From Lachnospiraceae bacterium UBA4338 (GTDB taxonomy: Bacteria; Bacillota; Clostridia; Lachnospirales; Lachnospiraceae): 64,000 nucleotides of DNA. The notes beneath the pieces were generated by a model. It saw only the letters and a list, made by a program, of their open reading frames with translations, made no database searches and was not told where the DNA came from. Position numbers and translations under genes: made by a program. Of the stretch, positions 36,166-44,506 are shown piece after piece (position 1 is the first letter of the stretch; each line of letters begins with the position of its first letter). Location of the stretch: NCBI GenBank assembly GCA_002393735.1, contig DGTK01000016.1, positions 33,522 to 97,521 of the forward strand, read 5' to 3'.

Positions 36166-36475
36166 TGGATGCACCTCCTAATAATTTGTCGATGTTATTC
36201 TTGTAAACTTCCCATTCTGCTTTGTAGAAGTCTAACTGTTTCTTTCCGTCTTCAGTAATTGAATAGTATCTTCTGTTCCGTCCTTCAAATGGCTGATCAT
36301 ATGTTGTCAGTAAACCGGATTTCTGTAATCTTCTAAGTACCGGGTAAAGTGTTGACTCTGAAATGTCCACAACTTCCTGAACCTTCTGCGTTAATGTGTA
36401 ACCGTATGTATCGCCGGCTGCCACAACGCCTATAACACATGCATCCAATAAAGGAGCTGTAAGCTGATAAGTCAT
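36158..36475 (-). CDS. PadR-family transcriptional regulator
   Basis: A 105-residue winged-helix repressor. The motif ISESTLYPVLRRLQKSGLLT is the PadR recognition helix region, followed by the wing NRRYYSITEDGKKQL. The N-terminal YGYTLTQKVQEV segment completes the DNA-binding domain. It belongs to the short PadR-s2 type, with a reduced C-terminal dimer helix. It probably controls its own operon through the AATATTGT palindrome at the promoter. Confidence 0.93.
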   Translation of the reverse strand: MTYQLTAPLLDACVIGVVAAGDTYGYTLTQKVQEVVDISESTLYPVLRRLQKSGLLTTYDQPFEGRNRRYYSITEDGKKQLDFYKAEWEVYKNNIDKLLGGASNE

Positions 36476-36513
36476 ATGTGTTACCTCCTGTGCAATATTG
36501 TTTTCATGATGAT

Positions 36514-36551
36514 ATTATATGACGTATAATATTGTTTGTCAACACAATATT
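36514..36551 (-). promoter_or_regulatory. padR operon promoter with palindromic operator
   Basis: On the minus strand, TTGACA (36542-36537) and TATAAT (36519-36514) are spaced 17 bp apart, a consensus promoter. AATATTGT (36528-36535) and ACAATATT (36544-36551) form an inverted repeat over the -35. A further CAATATTG lies at 36493-36500 in the leader. These are plausible PadR binding sites. Confidence 0.75.
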
Positions 36552-36594
36552 GTAAAAAATTTTTGTGGTATAATGAGCGAAGAGGAGACGCGCT

Positions 36595-37734
36595 ATGAAA
36601 AAATCACTCATATATATAATGATAATTTTAATTTTGAGCTTAAGTTTTGCAGGCTGTAAGAAAGAGGATCCGGTGGACACCGAAGAGGATAAGGAAGTTA
36701 TTGTGCTTTATCTGGGAAGTGATGAGACCGGTGAGAACGGTGATGCGGGCGCTGGGACTGAGGGCGTGACGGATGGTAATGAGGCGGATGATGGTCTTGT
36801 GACCGGAAGCGTGTTAGAAGGTGATACGGCAGGTGCAGCAGATTCAGCAGGTGAGTCCGGTGCAGCAGATGTGAACGGAGCGGCTGTGAGCGGTGATACA
36901 CTATTTGACACAATTACATTATATGCATCTGACAGGGTAAATGTGCGTACAGGTCCTGGAACAGAATATGATAAGGTAGATGTTGTTGCAAAGAGAACAG
37001 CAGTATCTGTTATAGGAGAAAATGGAGAGTGGTATAAAGTTTCTCTTAATGGAGGAGAATATTATATAAAGAAAGAATATCTTGTGACAGAAGATAAACT
37101 TCCATCAGGATATCTGATTGTTATAGATCCGGGTCATCAGGGTAAAGGAAATAGTGAGAAGGAGCCAATAGGTCCGGGTTCATCAGAGATGAAACCTAAG
37201 GTATCATCCGGTACATCGGGTGCAACTTCAGGTCTTGCTGAATATGAGCTTACCTTAATGGTATCCCTTAAACTACAGCAGGAACTTGAAGACAGGGGAT
37301 ACGAAGTAATAATGGTTCGTACAACACATGATGTAAATATAAGTAATTCTGAAAGAGCAGCCATTGCGAATGATGCAGGAGCTGATGCTTTTATAAGAAT
37401 TCATGCTAATGGTTCTGAGAATACATCAACCAACGGGGCCATGACGATATGCCAGACATCGTCCAATCCATATAATGCGGATCTGTACAGCCAGAGTAAA
37501 GCACTCTCAACTGATGTGCTTGATGAACTTGTTGCATCCACGGGCTGCAACAGGCAGTATGTGTGGGAGACAGATACCATGAGTGGTATCAACTGGTGCC
37601 GCACTCCGGTAACAATTGTTGAGATGGGATATATGAGTAATCCGACAGAAGATGCCAATATGGCAACAGAAGATTATCAATGGAAGATTGCCAAAGGAAT
37701 TGCAGATGGAATAGATAAATATTTCGATAAATAA
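36595..37734 (+). CDS. N-acetylmuramoyl-L-alanine amidase lipoprotein with SH3 domain
   Basis: A 379-residue secreted lipoprotein. The signal peptide ends in lipobox SFAGC (Cys21). Residues 25-100 are a low-complexity Gly/Asp/Ala linker; a bacterial SH3 domain follows (RVNVRTGPGTEYDKVDVV to about residue 165). The C-terminal amidase_3 domain has the zinc ligands in IDPGHQ, E in LAEYELTLM and HAN, and the catalytic Glu in VEMGYMSN. It cleaves the bond between N-acetylmuramic acid and L-Ala in peptidoglycan, anchored outside the membrane. It is divergent from the padR operon; TATAAT at 36569-36574 is its likely -10. Confidence 0.92.
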   Translation: MKKSLIYIMIILILSLSFAGCKKEDPVDTEEDKEVIVLYLGSDETGENGDAGAGTEGVTDGNEADDGLVTGSVLEGDTAGAADSAGESGAADVNGAAVSGDTLFDTITLYASDRVNVRTGPGTEYDKVDVVAKRTAVSVIGENGEWYKVSLNGGEYYIKKEYLVTEDKLPSGYLIVIDPGHQGKGNSEKEPIGPGSSEMKPKVSSGTSGATSGLAEYELTLMVSLKLQQELEDRGYEVIMVRTTHDVNISNSERAAIANDAGADAFIRIHANGSENTSTNGAMTICQTSSNPYNADLYSQSKALSTDVLDELVASTGCNRQYVWETDTMSGINWCRTPVTIVEMGYMSNPTEDANMATEDYQWKIAKGIADGIDKYFDK

Positions 37735-37779
37735 TTTATGAAAAAATATAAAAAATTAACGATAAACGATAAAAAATTG

Positions 37780-37980
37780 TTGACAAACGTTTTTTGCTGT
37801 TGTAATATAATGACATAGCAAGAGAAAAACGTCCGTGGCCAGGGCGGATTTCAAAGGCTTAGAGAACGGACCACGGCCGGGCCGGTTCTCAAACAAAACG
37901 CAAAGCGCGGAGCAAAAAGCCCAAGCGATTTGCAAAACAGAAACTAAACTAATAATTGATTGTAAATAAAAGGAGTTAAT
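37780..37980 (+). promoter_or_regulatory. promoter and structured GC-rich leader
   Basis: TTGACA (37780-37785) and TAATAT (37803-37808), 17 bp apart, precede about 160 nt of leader that is much richer in G and C than its surroundings. CCGTGGCC (37834-37841) can pair with GGACCACGG (37868-37876). GAGAAC (37862-37867) can pair with GTTCTC (37885-37890) around it, so the two helices could exclude each other. AAGGAG then lies 6 nt before the ATG at 37982. No known riboswitch class was recognised. Confidence 0.5.
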
Positions 37981-37981
37981 C

Positions 37982-38674
37982 ATGAACGAAGAGAATATTA
38001 AATTAGCAAAAGTTAAAAAGAGTTGTAAAGCATTAAGAATCGTAACAAGAATAGTAGCAATCGCATGTATCGTAGGTTGTGTAATGGCAATGGTCGGCGG
38101 AATTGCAATCATGTTAACTGGACAGAAATTCGACGATGCAATGATGAAGGCAATGGAAACAGGTGATAAAGTGGTTATAACCACAGAAGGTGTTACCACA
38201 GCAGATGACATCGCAAATAACGGAAAGACAGATGTAGTTGTAACAGAAGCAGACCTTATCCCTACTAATATGGAAGCTAACAATGCATATGTAAAGTTTG
38301 GTGACCTGGATCCTCACAAGATTATGGACATGGAAGTTGAGTCCAGCATCCCTGCACTTAATGACTATATGCAGACACATAAGTTCAGCATGGTATATGG
38401 CATTTACTGCACAGGCGTTGGCATCCTCATTGGTTTACTTGCAGTAGTTATGAGCTTACTTGCATCAACATTCGCATTCATCGAGAAGGCTGACACTCCA
38501 TTCGATAAGAAAGTTCAGAAGAAAGTTCTTATCTCAATGATCGTACTTAGCGTAACATTATTCTTCACAGCAGGTACAGGTTTCGCAGTAATCTGTGGCC
38601 TCTTAACATGGGCAGTTTATACCATCCTTGACTATGGTCTTACACTTCAGACCCAGGTTGATGAGACTTTATAA
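37982..38674 (+). CDS. membrane protein paired with small HTH regulator (DUF2975-like)
   Basis: A 230-residue protein with four hydrophobic helices at about 21-43, 136-164, 178-197 and 198-215, and an outer loop of about 90 residues between the first two. The layout and the partner gene 11 bp downstream resemble DUF2975 membrane proteins encoded with a YozG-like regulator. It is led by the structured GC-rich leader. Function unknown, perhaps a membrane sensor that holds the regulator. Confidence 0.6.
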   Translation: MNEENIKLAKVKKSCKALRIVTRIVAIACIVGCVMAMVGGIAIMLTGQKFDDAMMKAMETGDKVVITTEGVTTADDIANNGKTDVVVTEADLIPTNMEANNAYVKFGDLDPHKIMDMEVESSIPALNDYMQTHKFSMVYGIYCTGVGILIGLLAVVMSLLASTFAFIEKADTPFDKKVQKKVLISMIVLSVTLFFTAGTGFAVICGLLTWAVYTILDYGLTLQTQVDETL

Positions 38675-38685
38675 GGAGGTGCGCT

Positions 38686-38892
38686 ATGGGACAGATTATA
38701 TTAAGACTTGACCGTGTAATGGCGGACCGCAAAATCTCACTTAACGATTTATCGGAAGCAGTTGGCGTATCCAACGTAAATCTTTCCAAAATGAAAAATG
38801 GCAAAATCTCCGCCATCCGCTTCTCGACCTTAGAAGCCATCTGCGAGGCACTTGACTGTCAGCCGGGTGACATTTTGGAATATGAAAAATGA
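38686..38892 (+). CDS. YozG-like XRE transcriptional regulator
   Basis: A 68-residue Cro/C1-type HTH protein: MADRKISLNDLSEAVGVSNV, then LSKMKNGKISAIRFSTLEA and the typical end CEALDCQPGDILEYE. Proteins of this type normally pair with a membrane protein, as here. AAGGAGG lies 6 bp before the ATG. It is the last gene of the pair and is followed by a terminator. Confidence 0.92.
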   Translation: MGQIILRLDRVMADRKISLNDLSEAVGVSNVNLSKMKNGKISAIRFSTLEAICEALDCQPGDILEYEK

Positions 38893-38933
38893 CTAAGTAG
38901 AAAAAATAACGTAAAAAAACAGGAAATATAAGG

Positions 38934-38986
38934 AAAAGCCACTCTCAAACCTGCGAGGCTCTTGCAGATAATGGGGGTGGCTTTTT
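38934..38986 (+). terminator. rho-independent terminator
   Basis: AAAAGCCAC paired with GTGGCTTTT, with an inner CTGC/GCAG hairpin, then T residues. It closes the membrane protein/HTH unit. Confidence 0.8.
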
Positions 38987-39056
38987 CTATGCGGATTATA
39001 TTATAATACAGATTAATACTGTTAACAAGAATATATAAGGCAGAAACGGAAAATAT

Positions 39057-39809
39057 ATGAGTACAAAAGATCGAATAATCCAGGCACTGGAAAAAGCCAA
39101 AGGTGAATATATTTCGGGAGAAAAACTTGCCGGTGATCTTGCAGTGTCCAGAAATGCAGTCTGGAAAGCAGTTAATGATTTAAAGAAGCAGGGATATGCC
39201 ATTGATTCAGTTAAGAACAGAGGCTATATGCTCTCGGAAACTTCCGATATTATCAGCAGTGCAGGTATAGAACTCTGCCTTCGTGATATGAAAGTAAAGG
39301 CAGATGTAAGTAAAATTCTTGATAATCTTTTTGTATATGACAATATTGATTCAACCAATACTCAGGCCAAGAGAGAAATAGTTTTCGATGGTTTTGATGT
39401 ACCACATAAGACTACAATTGTTGCCAGAGTTCAAACTGCCGGCAAGGGACACAGCGGCAGGAATTTTGACTCGCCTAATGGTGGGATTTATTTAAGTATG
39501 ATTCTGACTCCTTCCGAACTGGTGACCAAAGAGCCGGTTAATCAGGCGGTATCAGGGATGGTTATTGATGTGGTGGAGAGCCTTTACGATGTGAAGGCGG
39601 TTAAGAAGGAGAATAATTCTCTTTATGTGGGAAATCAGAAATTCTGCGGTATGCTGACTGAGGCGTTGTCTGATCTGGAGACGGGAGTATATTCAAGATT
39701 TATTGTGGGTATTGGAATCAGAGCTGATATCCTTGAAAAACTAAAGGATAATGTGCCTTCAAAGAATCAGGTGATTGCGGCATTAATTGCGAGATTTGCA
39801 GAACTTTAG
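39057..39809 (+). CDS. birA-like: BirA-like biotin regulator/ligase with altered catalytic motifs
   Basis: A 250-residue protein with an N-terminal HTH (ISGEKLAGDLAVSRNAVWKA) and a biotin protein ligase core (VARVQTAGKGHSGRNFDSPN, GGIYLSMILTP, VGIGI). Two things differ from active BirA: the KWPND segment reads KKENN, and GIGINV reads GIGIRAD. The C-terminal beta-barrel of about 50 residues is also missing (usual length about 320). It may therefore be a biotin-sensing repressor with reduced or no ligase activity. The palindrome immediately downstream, before the symporter and bioB, is its likely operator. ATG 39057 has no strong binding site (GGCAGAAACGGAAA). Confidence 0.8.
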   Translation: MSTKDRIIQALEKAKGEYISGEKLAGDLAVSRNAVWKAVNDLKKQGYAIDSVKNRGYMLSETSDIISSAGIELCLRDMKVKADVSKILDNLFVYDNIDSTNTQAKREIVFDGFDVPHKTTIVARVQTAGKGHSGRNFDSPNGGIYLSMILTPSELVTKEPVNQAVSGMVIDVVESLYDVKAVKKENNSLYVGNQKFCGMLTEALSDLETGVYSRFIVGIGIRADILEKLKDNVPSKNQVIAALIARFAEL

Positions 39810-39814
39810 TCACA

Positions 39815-39884
39815 GGTTGACTATTTTGAATAGTCAACCATAAAATCGGCACAGGTTGACAAACAAACCTCTTCATTGTATAAC
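39815..39884 (+). promoter_or_regulatory. biotin operon promoter and palindromic operators
   Basis: GGTTGACTATT (39815-39825) and AATAGTCAACC (39829-39839) form a perfect 11-bp inverted repeat with a 3-bp centre. About 38 bp downstream CACAGGTTGAC recurs, within AGGTT...AACCT (39853-39870), and overlaps the -35 TTGACA (39856-39861); -10 is TATAAC (39879-39884), spacer 17. The arrangement suits BirA-type repression of the symporter and bioB. Confidence 0.7.
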
Positions 39885-39918
39885 ATTATGTGGTTAATAC
39901 AAGGAAGAGGTTTTTATT

Positions 39919-41292
39919 ATGAATTATATTTTTACAATCGCATTACTGTTATATCTGGTTGTTTTTATCTTTATCGGTATTCTCGATATCAGAAATATCA
40001 ATTCTTTCACAGATTATTCCGTTGCAGGAAAAAAACAGAATTCCCTGTCAGTTGTAATGACGCTTCTTGCCACAGTTATAGGTGCTTCCACCACTATTGG
40101 TATTACAACAACAGTTTATAATATTGGTTTCCCCGGAATCTGGTGGCTGGCATTTGGTGCTGTGGGGCTGATACTACAATCGGTATTTTTGTCTAAGAAG
40201 GTTAGGGATATCGGCGCAGATACGCTGCCTGATCTGGCAGGAAGAATTGTTGGAAGACCTGCGGAAGTTATTATATCATTGATTATCGTTATATCATGGG
40301 TTGGCGTTATTGCAGGGCAGCTGGTCGCAATGAATTCTCTCATTACCTTTGCCCTTGGAAAAAGCAGCACCCTCATCTTCGTAATCACATCCATTATCGT
40401 AATTGCATATACTGCTATCGGCGGACAGATGTCAGTTGTTAAGACGGACAAGGTTCAGCTGGTGATCATACTTCTTGGCGTAACAATCTGCATGGGATAT
40501 CTTTATTTAACAAGAGGCGATAACAACGGCGCAATTATGCAGAATATCGAACTTCTTAATGAGAATTATAAAGTTTCCAATCTCTTTACGCAGTTTTTTG
40601 TAATTGGCGGAGTATATTTCCTGGGACCTGATATCATGTCCAGAAATTTCATTGCCAAAGACAGTAAGTCTGCGAAGAATTCCGCCTGGATAGCAGGTGT
40701 GGTTTTGCTTGTTTTCTCAGTAATGATTACATTAATTGGTATGTGGATTAAATATAATGTTACTCCTGAAGAAATGGGTGACATGGGTGCACTTATGTAT
40801 GCCATCTCCATTATGCCTAAGTGGGTGGCAGTTCTGCTGATATTCGGACTTCTTTCCGCAATTCTTTCATCAACAGATACCTGCATCATCAACGCATCCA
40901 CAATCTTCGTTAAGGACATCTTAAAGAAGGAAAGCGTAAAAGGCGTAAGAATTACAGTTATTGTTATTGGTATTCTCGCCCTCCTTCTGGCTGTACTGGG
41001 ACAGGGTGACATCATGAGTCTTCTGACCGGCGCTTACAGCATATATACGCCGGGGGTTATTTTTCCGCTTATGATTGCAATTTTTGCATATAAAAAGCGC
41101 GGCATCAATTTAGGACTCTGGGTTACAGCTGTTATTGCAGGCGGACTCTTCGGAATTATGGGAACATATTTCGGAAATGTCCTTACAAATCTTGGTATTC
41201 CGGCAATAATCATGAATTATCTTACCCTGATTGGTATGGGCATATCCCTTATTCTTTCGCTTATTTCAGTTAACTGGAAGGAGGTAAAATAA
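39919..41292 (+). CDS. sodium:solute symporter family protein, candidate biotin transporter
   Basis: A 457-residue transporter of the SSS family with about 13 membrane helices. Family features are DYSVAGKKQNSLSVVMT after helix 1, the GASTTIGI helix break, and the later ILSSTDTCIINASTIF segment with the Na2-site serines and threonines. It is transcribed from the palindrome-bearing promoter and overlaps bioB by 1 nt, so it is in the biotin regulon. The mammalian vitamin transporter SMVT belongs to the same superfamily, which makes biotin or a biotin precursor a reasonable substrate. This is inference from context. Confidence 0.85.
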   Translation: MNYIFTIALLLYLVVFIFIGILDIRNINSFTDYSVAGKKQNSLSVVMTLLATVIGASTTIGITTTVYNIGFPGIWWLAFGAVGLILQSVFLSKKVRDIGADTLPDLAGRIVGRPAEVIISLIIVISWVGVIAGQLVAMNSLITFALGKSSTLIFVITSIIVIAYTAIGGQMSVVKTDKVQLVIILLGVTICMGYLYLTRGDNNGAIMQNIELLNENYKVSNLFTQFFVIGGVYFLGPDIMSRNFIAKDSKSAKNSAWIAGVVLLVFSVMITLIGMWIKYNVTPEEMGDMGALMYAISIMPKWVAVLLIFGLLSAILSSTDTCIINASTIFVKDILKKESVKGVRITVIVIGILALLLAVLGQGDIMSLLTGAYSIYTPGVIFPLMIAIFAYKKRGINLGLWVTAVIAGGLFGIMGTYFGNVLTNLGIPAIIMNYLTLIGMGISLILSLISVNWKEVK

Positions 41293-42260
41293 TGACCACG
41301 GATGTACTTAAATTAGCTGAAGAAATTATGGACGGTTACAGAATTTCAAAAGATGATGATTTAAGTTTTCTTAAAAGTACAGACCTTGACAAACTTAGCG
41401 AAGGCGCAGATAAATTAAGAAAACATTTTTCAGGAGACAGAGTTGATTTATGCTCAATAATCTCAGCGAAGAATGGTGCCTGCTCAGAAGACTGCAAGTA
41501 CTGCGCTCAGTCTGCTCACAATCATACAGGATGCGAAGTTTATGATCTTCTTAAATATGATGATATATATGCACTTGCTTCCTCCAATGAGAAGGCAGGA
41601 GTGGACAGGTTTGCAATTGTAATTTCAGGGCATGGTCCTTCAGATGAAGATTTTGAAAGAATTATAGAGATATTTAAAAGATTAAGGGCTGAGCTTAAGA
41701 TTAATCTTTGTGCATCTTTAGGCTTTCTTACACAGGAGCAGTTTGACAGGCTCTATGAGGCGGGCGTAAGGAATTATCACAATAATATCGAGACGTCGCC
41801 AAAGTACTTTAAGAAGATTTGTACGACTCATACTTTTGAGGACAAGAATGCGAATATTAAGAGAGCGAAGAAGGCCGGTCTTAATGTGTGCTCCGGCGGA
41901 ATCATCGGTATGGGTGAGACTATGGATGACAGAATCGATATGGCGTTTGCGCTTTCTGAACTTGAGATTAAATCAATTCCGATTAATACCTTAATTCCGA
42001 TTCCGGGAACCCCGCTTGAGAATCTTTCAAGGCTGACAAATGATGAGATATTAAGGACGATTGCGATATTTAAATATATAAATCCTGAAGCCGACATTCG
42101 TCTTGCGGCAGGCAGAAAACTCATCGAGGGTAACGGTGAGGCGGCATTCAGGGGAGGAGCCAGCGCTACCATTACAGGGGATATGCTGACAACTTCCGGT
42201 TCCACAATTAAGAGCGATCGTGAGATGCTTAAGAAGATGGGAAGAGAAGTTAGAGCATAG
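41292..42260 (+). CDS. bioB: biotin synthase
   Basis: A 322-residue radical SAM enzyme that inserts sulfur into dethiobiotin to make biotin. The CxxxCxxC cluster motif is CSEDCKYC (C64, C68, C71). Further conserved parts are YHNNIETSPKYF, CSGGIIGMGE, PINTLIPIPGTPLE and RLAAGRK for the second iron-sulfur cluster. The length is normal. The ATG overlaps the stop of the symporter gene (TAATG). No bioA, bioD or bioF is present in the window, so the cell may import dethiobiotin or another late precursor. Confidence 0.97.
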   Translation: MTTDVLKLAEEIMDGYRISKDDDLSFLKSTDLDKLSEGADKLRKHFSGDRVDLCSIISAKNGACSEDCKYCAQSAHNHTGCEVYDLLKYDDIYALASSNEKAGVDRFAIVISGHGPSDEDFERIIEIFKRLRAELKINLCASLGFLTQEQFDRLYEAGVRNYHNNIETSPKYFKKICTTHTFEDKNANIKRAKKAGLNVCSGGIIGMGETMDDRIDMAFALSELEIKSIPINTLIPIPGTPLENLSRLTNDEILRTIAIFKYINPEADIRLAAGRKLIEGNGEAAFRGGASATITGDMLTTSGSTIKSDREMLKKMGREVRA

Positions 42261-42286
42261 CACTAAGCGGCGCAAAAAGAGCATGT

Positions 42287-42318
42287 AAAAAAGCCATCCA
42301 GCATTTGGATGGCTTCTT
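42287..42318. terminator. bidirectional terminator between bioB and chemoreceptor gene
   Basis: GCCATCCA / TGGATGGC stem with loop GCATT, flanked by A residues on one side and TTCTT on the other. It serves the convergent genes. Confidence 0.85.
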
Positions 42319-42337
42319 CCTTGCGTTAAACAATTCC

Positions 42338-44326
42338 TTAATTAAATGCATTAACCTGCTCACGAAGATTTGCAGAAATCTCTTTAAGTTCTGCAGCCTT
42401 GCTCTGAAGCTCATTAATGAGAGTAACCTGTGTTGCGGTAACTTCCTTGGCACGTCCAACGTGGCTGATACAACCGTCTGTATTTTCCTCAACAACGCTG
42501 AATGCAGTCTCAACATCATGCTTACTCTGATAGAAGGTATTCATGGTCTGACTTAAGTTGTCATTGGTCTCACCAATCTGCTCAATGCTTGACTGAATAT
42601 CTTCGAATACCTGAATGATTTCATTACTGTACTGCTTGTTATCCTCGAAGTTCTTCGCTGAACTGTCGATGGCTTCAACTGTGGCTTCAATGTGCTTGTT
42701 GATATTCTCAATAAGATGAGCAATATCTGTTGTAGCCATTGCAGTCTGTTCTGAAAGAGAACGAATCTCATCAGCAACAACTGCGAATCCCTTACCGGCT
42801 TCGCCTGCTCTTGCAGCCTCGATTGAAGCATTGAGGGCTAAGAGGTTAGTCTGGGATGAAATACCATCGATGGTGGATACGATTTCATTAATCTGGTTGG
42901 CAGCCTTCTCAAGATTCTTAACATCTTCAAAAATCTGCTGAATGGAATCTGCAGATGCCTGAGCACTGTCTGCCAGTGAACCCGCAGTGGAAGAGGATGC
43001 CTGAATCTGCTCTCTTGTGTCATTAAGTTTAGAACGCATATTCTCGAATTCCTGGCCTACCATATCAATGTCCTTGCCGAAGGTATTCATTCTGTCCTTG
43101 CCACCGGCAACATTTCTTGACTGAACATCCATGTTACCAACGATTTCTTCCATCTGATTATTAAGAGCCGTGGTACCATCAGATACATTATTGGCAAATG
43201 TCTGAAGATTATCGGAATAATTCTTAATCTGGTCAGCCGATGAATTACTGTATTCAAGCAGCATATTCAGCTTTTCCATAAGTTCGTTGAAGCCCTGTGA
43301 AAGCTGCCTGATTTCCCTTGTACCCTTAACTGAAACCTTATTACTGAAATCGCCAGAAGATATTCTTCTTGAAAGCACTGTAATAGGTCTTGCTATATTG
43401 GATGCGGAAATTGCGGAAATAACAATACCTGCAATAATCGCTATGGCAAAAGCAATGCCGAGTCTTAATATCACCTTATTCATATTCTTTGTAAGAATAT
43501 GTGTTGATACTGCTTCAATAGCATACCAGTCGCAGACTTTAACAGGTGATATATAGAAACGTCTTGATTCATTATCATAGTCATTAATGGTTACAGGATC
43601 TCCGGATTCAATGTTGGCGGAAAGTTCTGCATAAGGACTGTCAGGAAGGTCTGTCAAAGCGATAGGATCTTCTTCATAACTGTAATCCTCATTAGGATGA
43701 GTGATAACACCCTGGTCAGCATCAATCAAAAAGCCGTAACTGTTTTCAGGTGTTTCTGCTTCTCCAACAATAACGCCTAACTCATCCACGAAAATATCCA
43801 TTGCAAGGCAGCCGGCGAACTTGCCGCTCTTGTCATAACAGCCTGTTGATACTGTTACAACAAGTCTGCCTGTGTCGGAATCCTTGTAAGGACTTGTATA
43901 ATGGATGTCTCTGTTGCCTTCGCAAATCTGATAATATCCCCTGGTTCTGAAATCATCAGACGGGTCAGGTATATATCCGGTACCGGAACTCATTTTGTTC
44001 TCGGTACTTATAAAATACAGGTCGTAGATTTCATCCTTGTAATTATAATTTTCAACATAATCGGTAAGGTAAGAAATAAGATAGTCCTGATCGTAATTAC
44101 CTACAATATCAATAGCCTGTGACTGTGAAAGCACATCATCGCCCTTAACAGAAAGCCATGTATTCAGCTCTTCTGCAAGATTGGATGCGGCCTTGGTATA
44201 CTCGTCATCAAACTGGACGCGCATACTTCTTGATACCGTAAAGTAAGTAACAAAACCGGAAAGAATAATACAAACCATAACCACTGCAGTAGTCATGGTG
44301 ATGATTTTGCCACGAATTCCGCGCAT
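42338..44326 (-). CDS. methyl-accepting chemotaxis protein with extracellular Cache domain
   Basis: A 662-residue chemoreceptor. One membrane helix near residues 11-31 is followed by a periplasm-facing dCache sensor (DLYFISTENK, GCLAMDIFVDEL, YGFLIDADQGVITHPNEDYS), a second helix near 283-305, a HAMP segment, and a signalling coiled coil whose tip reads TNLLALNASIEAARAGEAGK. It binds small ligands outside and signals to CheA/CheW. ATG 44326 behind AAAGGAGGG is preferred over the longer frame. It stands alone on the minus strand; no other che genes are here. Confidence 0.95.
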   Translation of the reverse strand: MRGIRGKIITMTTAVVMVCIILSGFVTYFTVSRSMRVQFDDEYTKAASNLAEELNTWLSVKGDDVLSQSQAIDIVGNYDQDYLISYLTDYVENYNYKDEIYDLYFISTENKMSSGTGYIPDPSDDFRTRGYYQICEGNRDIHYTSPYKDSDTGRLVVTVSTGCYDKSGKFAGCLAMDIFVDELGVIVGEAETPENSYGFLIDADQGVITHPNEDYSYEEDPIALTDLPDSPYAELSANIESGDPVTINDYDNESRRFYISPVKVCDWYAIEAVSTHILTKNMNKVILRLGIAFAIAIIAGIVISAISASNIARPITVLSRRISSGDFSNKVSVKGTREIRQLSQGFNELMEKLNMLLEYSNSSADQIKNYSDNLQTFANNVSDGTTALNNQMEEIVGNMDVQSRNVAGGKDRMNTFGKDIDMVGQEFENMRSKLNDTREQIQASSSTAGSLADSAQASADSIQQIFEDVKNLEKAANQINEIVSTIDGISSQTNLLALNASIEAARAGEAGKGFAVVADEIRSLSEQTAMATTDIAHLIENINKHIEATVEAIDSSAKNFEDNKQYSNEIIQVFEDIQSSIEQIGETNDNLSQTMNTFYQSKHDVETAFSVVEENTDGCISHVGRAKEVTATQVTLINELQSKAAELKEISANLREQVNAFN

Positions 44327-44441
44327 ATGTAACCCTCCTTTAACACACATTAAAGATATCTTAATAATATCAAAAATCACTTAAAAATTAAACTAAAAAA
44401 TAAATATAAACCATTTGCATTTATTAGGTAAACCCATCTTA

Positions 44442-44470
44442 TTGACTAAAAATGTCTATAATTATATAAT
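44442..44470 (+). promoter_or_regulatory. promoter of nhaC-like gene
   Basis: TTGACT (44442-44447), 17-bp spacer, TATAAT (44465-44470). GGAGG follows before the ATG at 44507. Confidence 0.8.
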
Positions 44471-44506
44471 TTTAAGTACTATTGTATTATATTGGAGGTC
44501 GGTTAT

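Noticed and set aside
36698..36913. Long minus-strand frames opposite the amidase linker
   Set aside because: They arise from the Gly/Asp/Ala low-complexity linker on the plus strand; no ribosome binding site and unnatural Ser/Pro/His composition.
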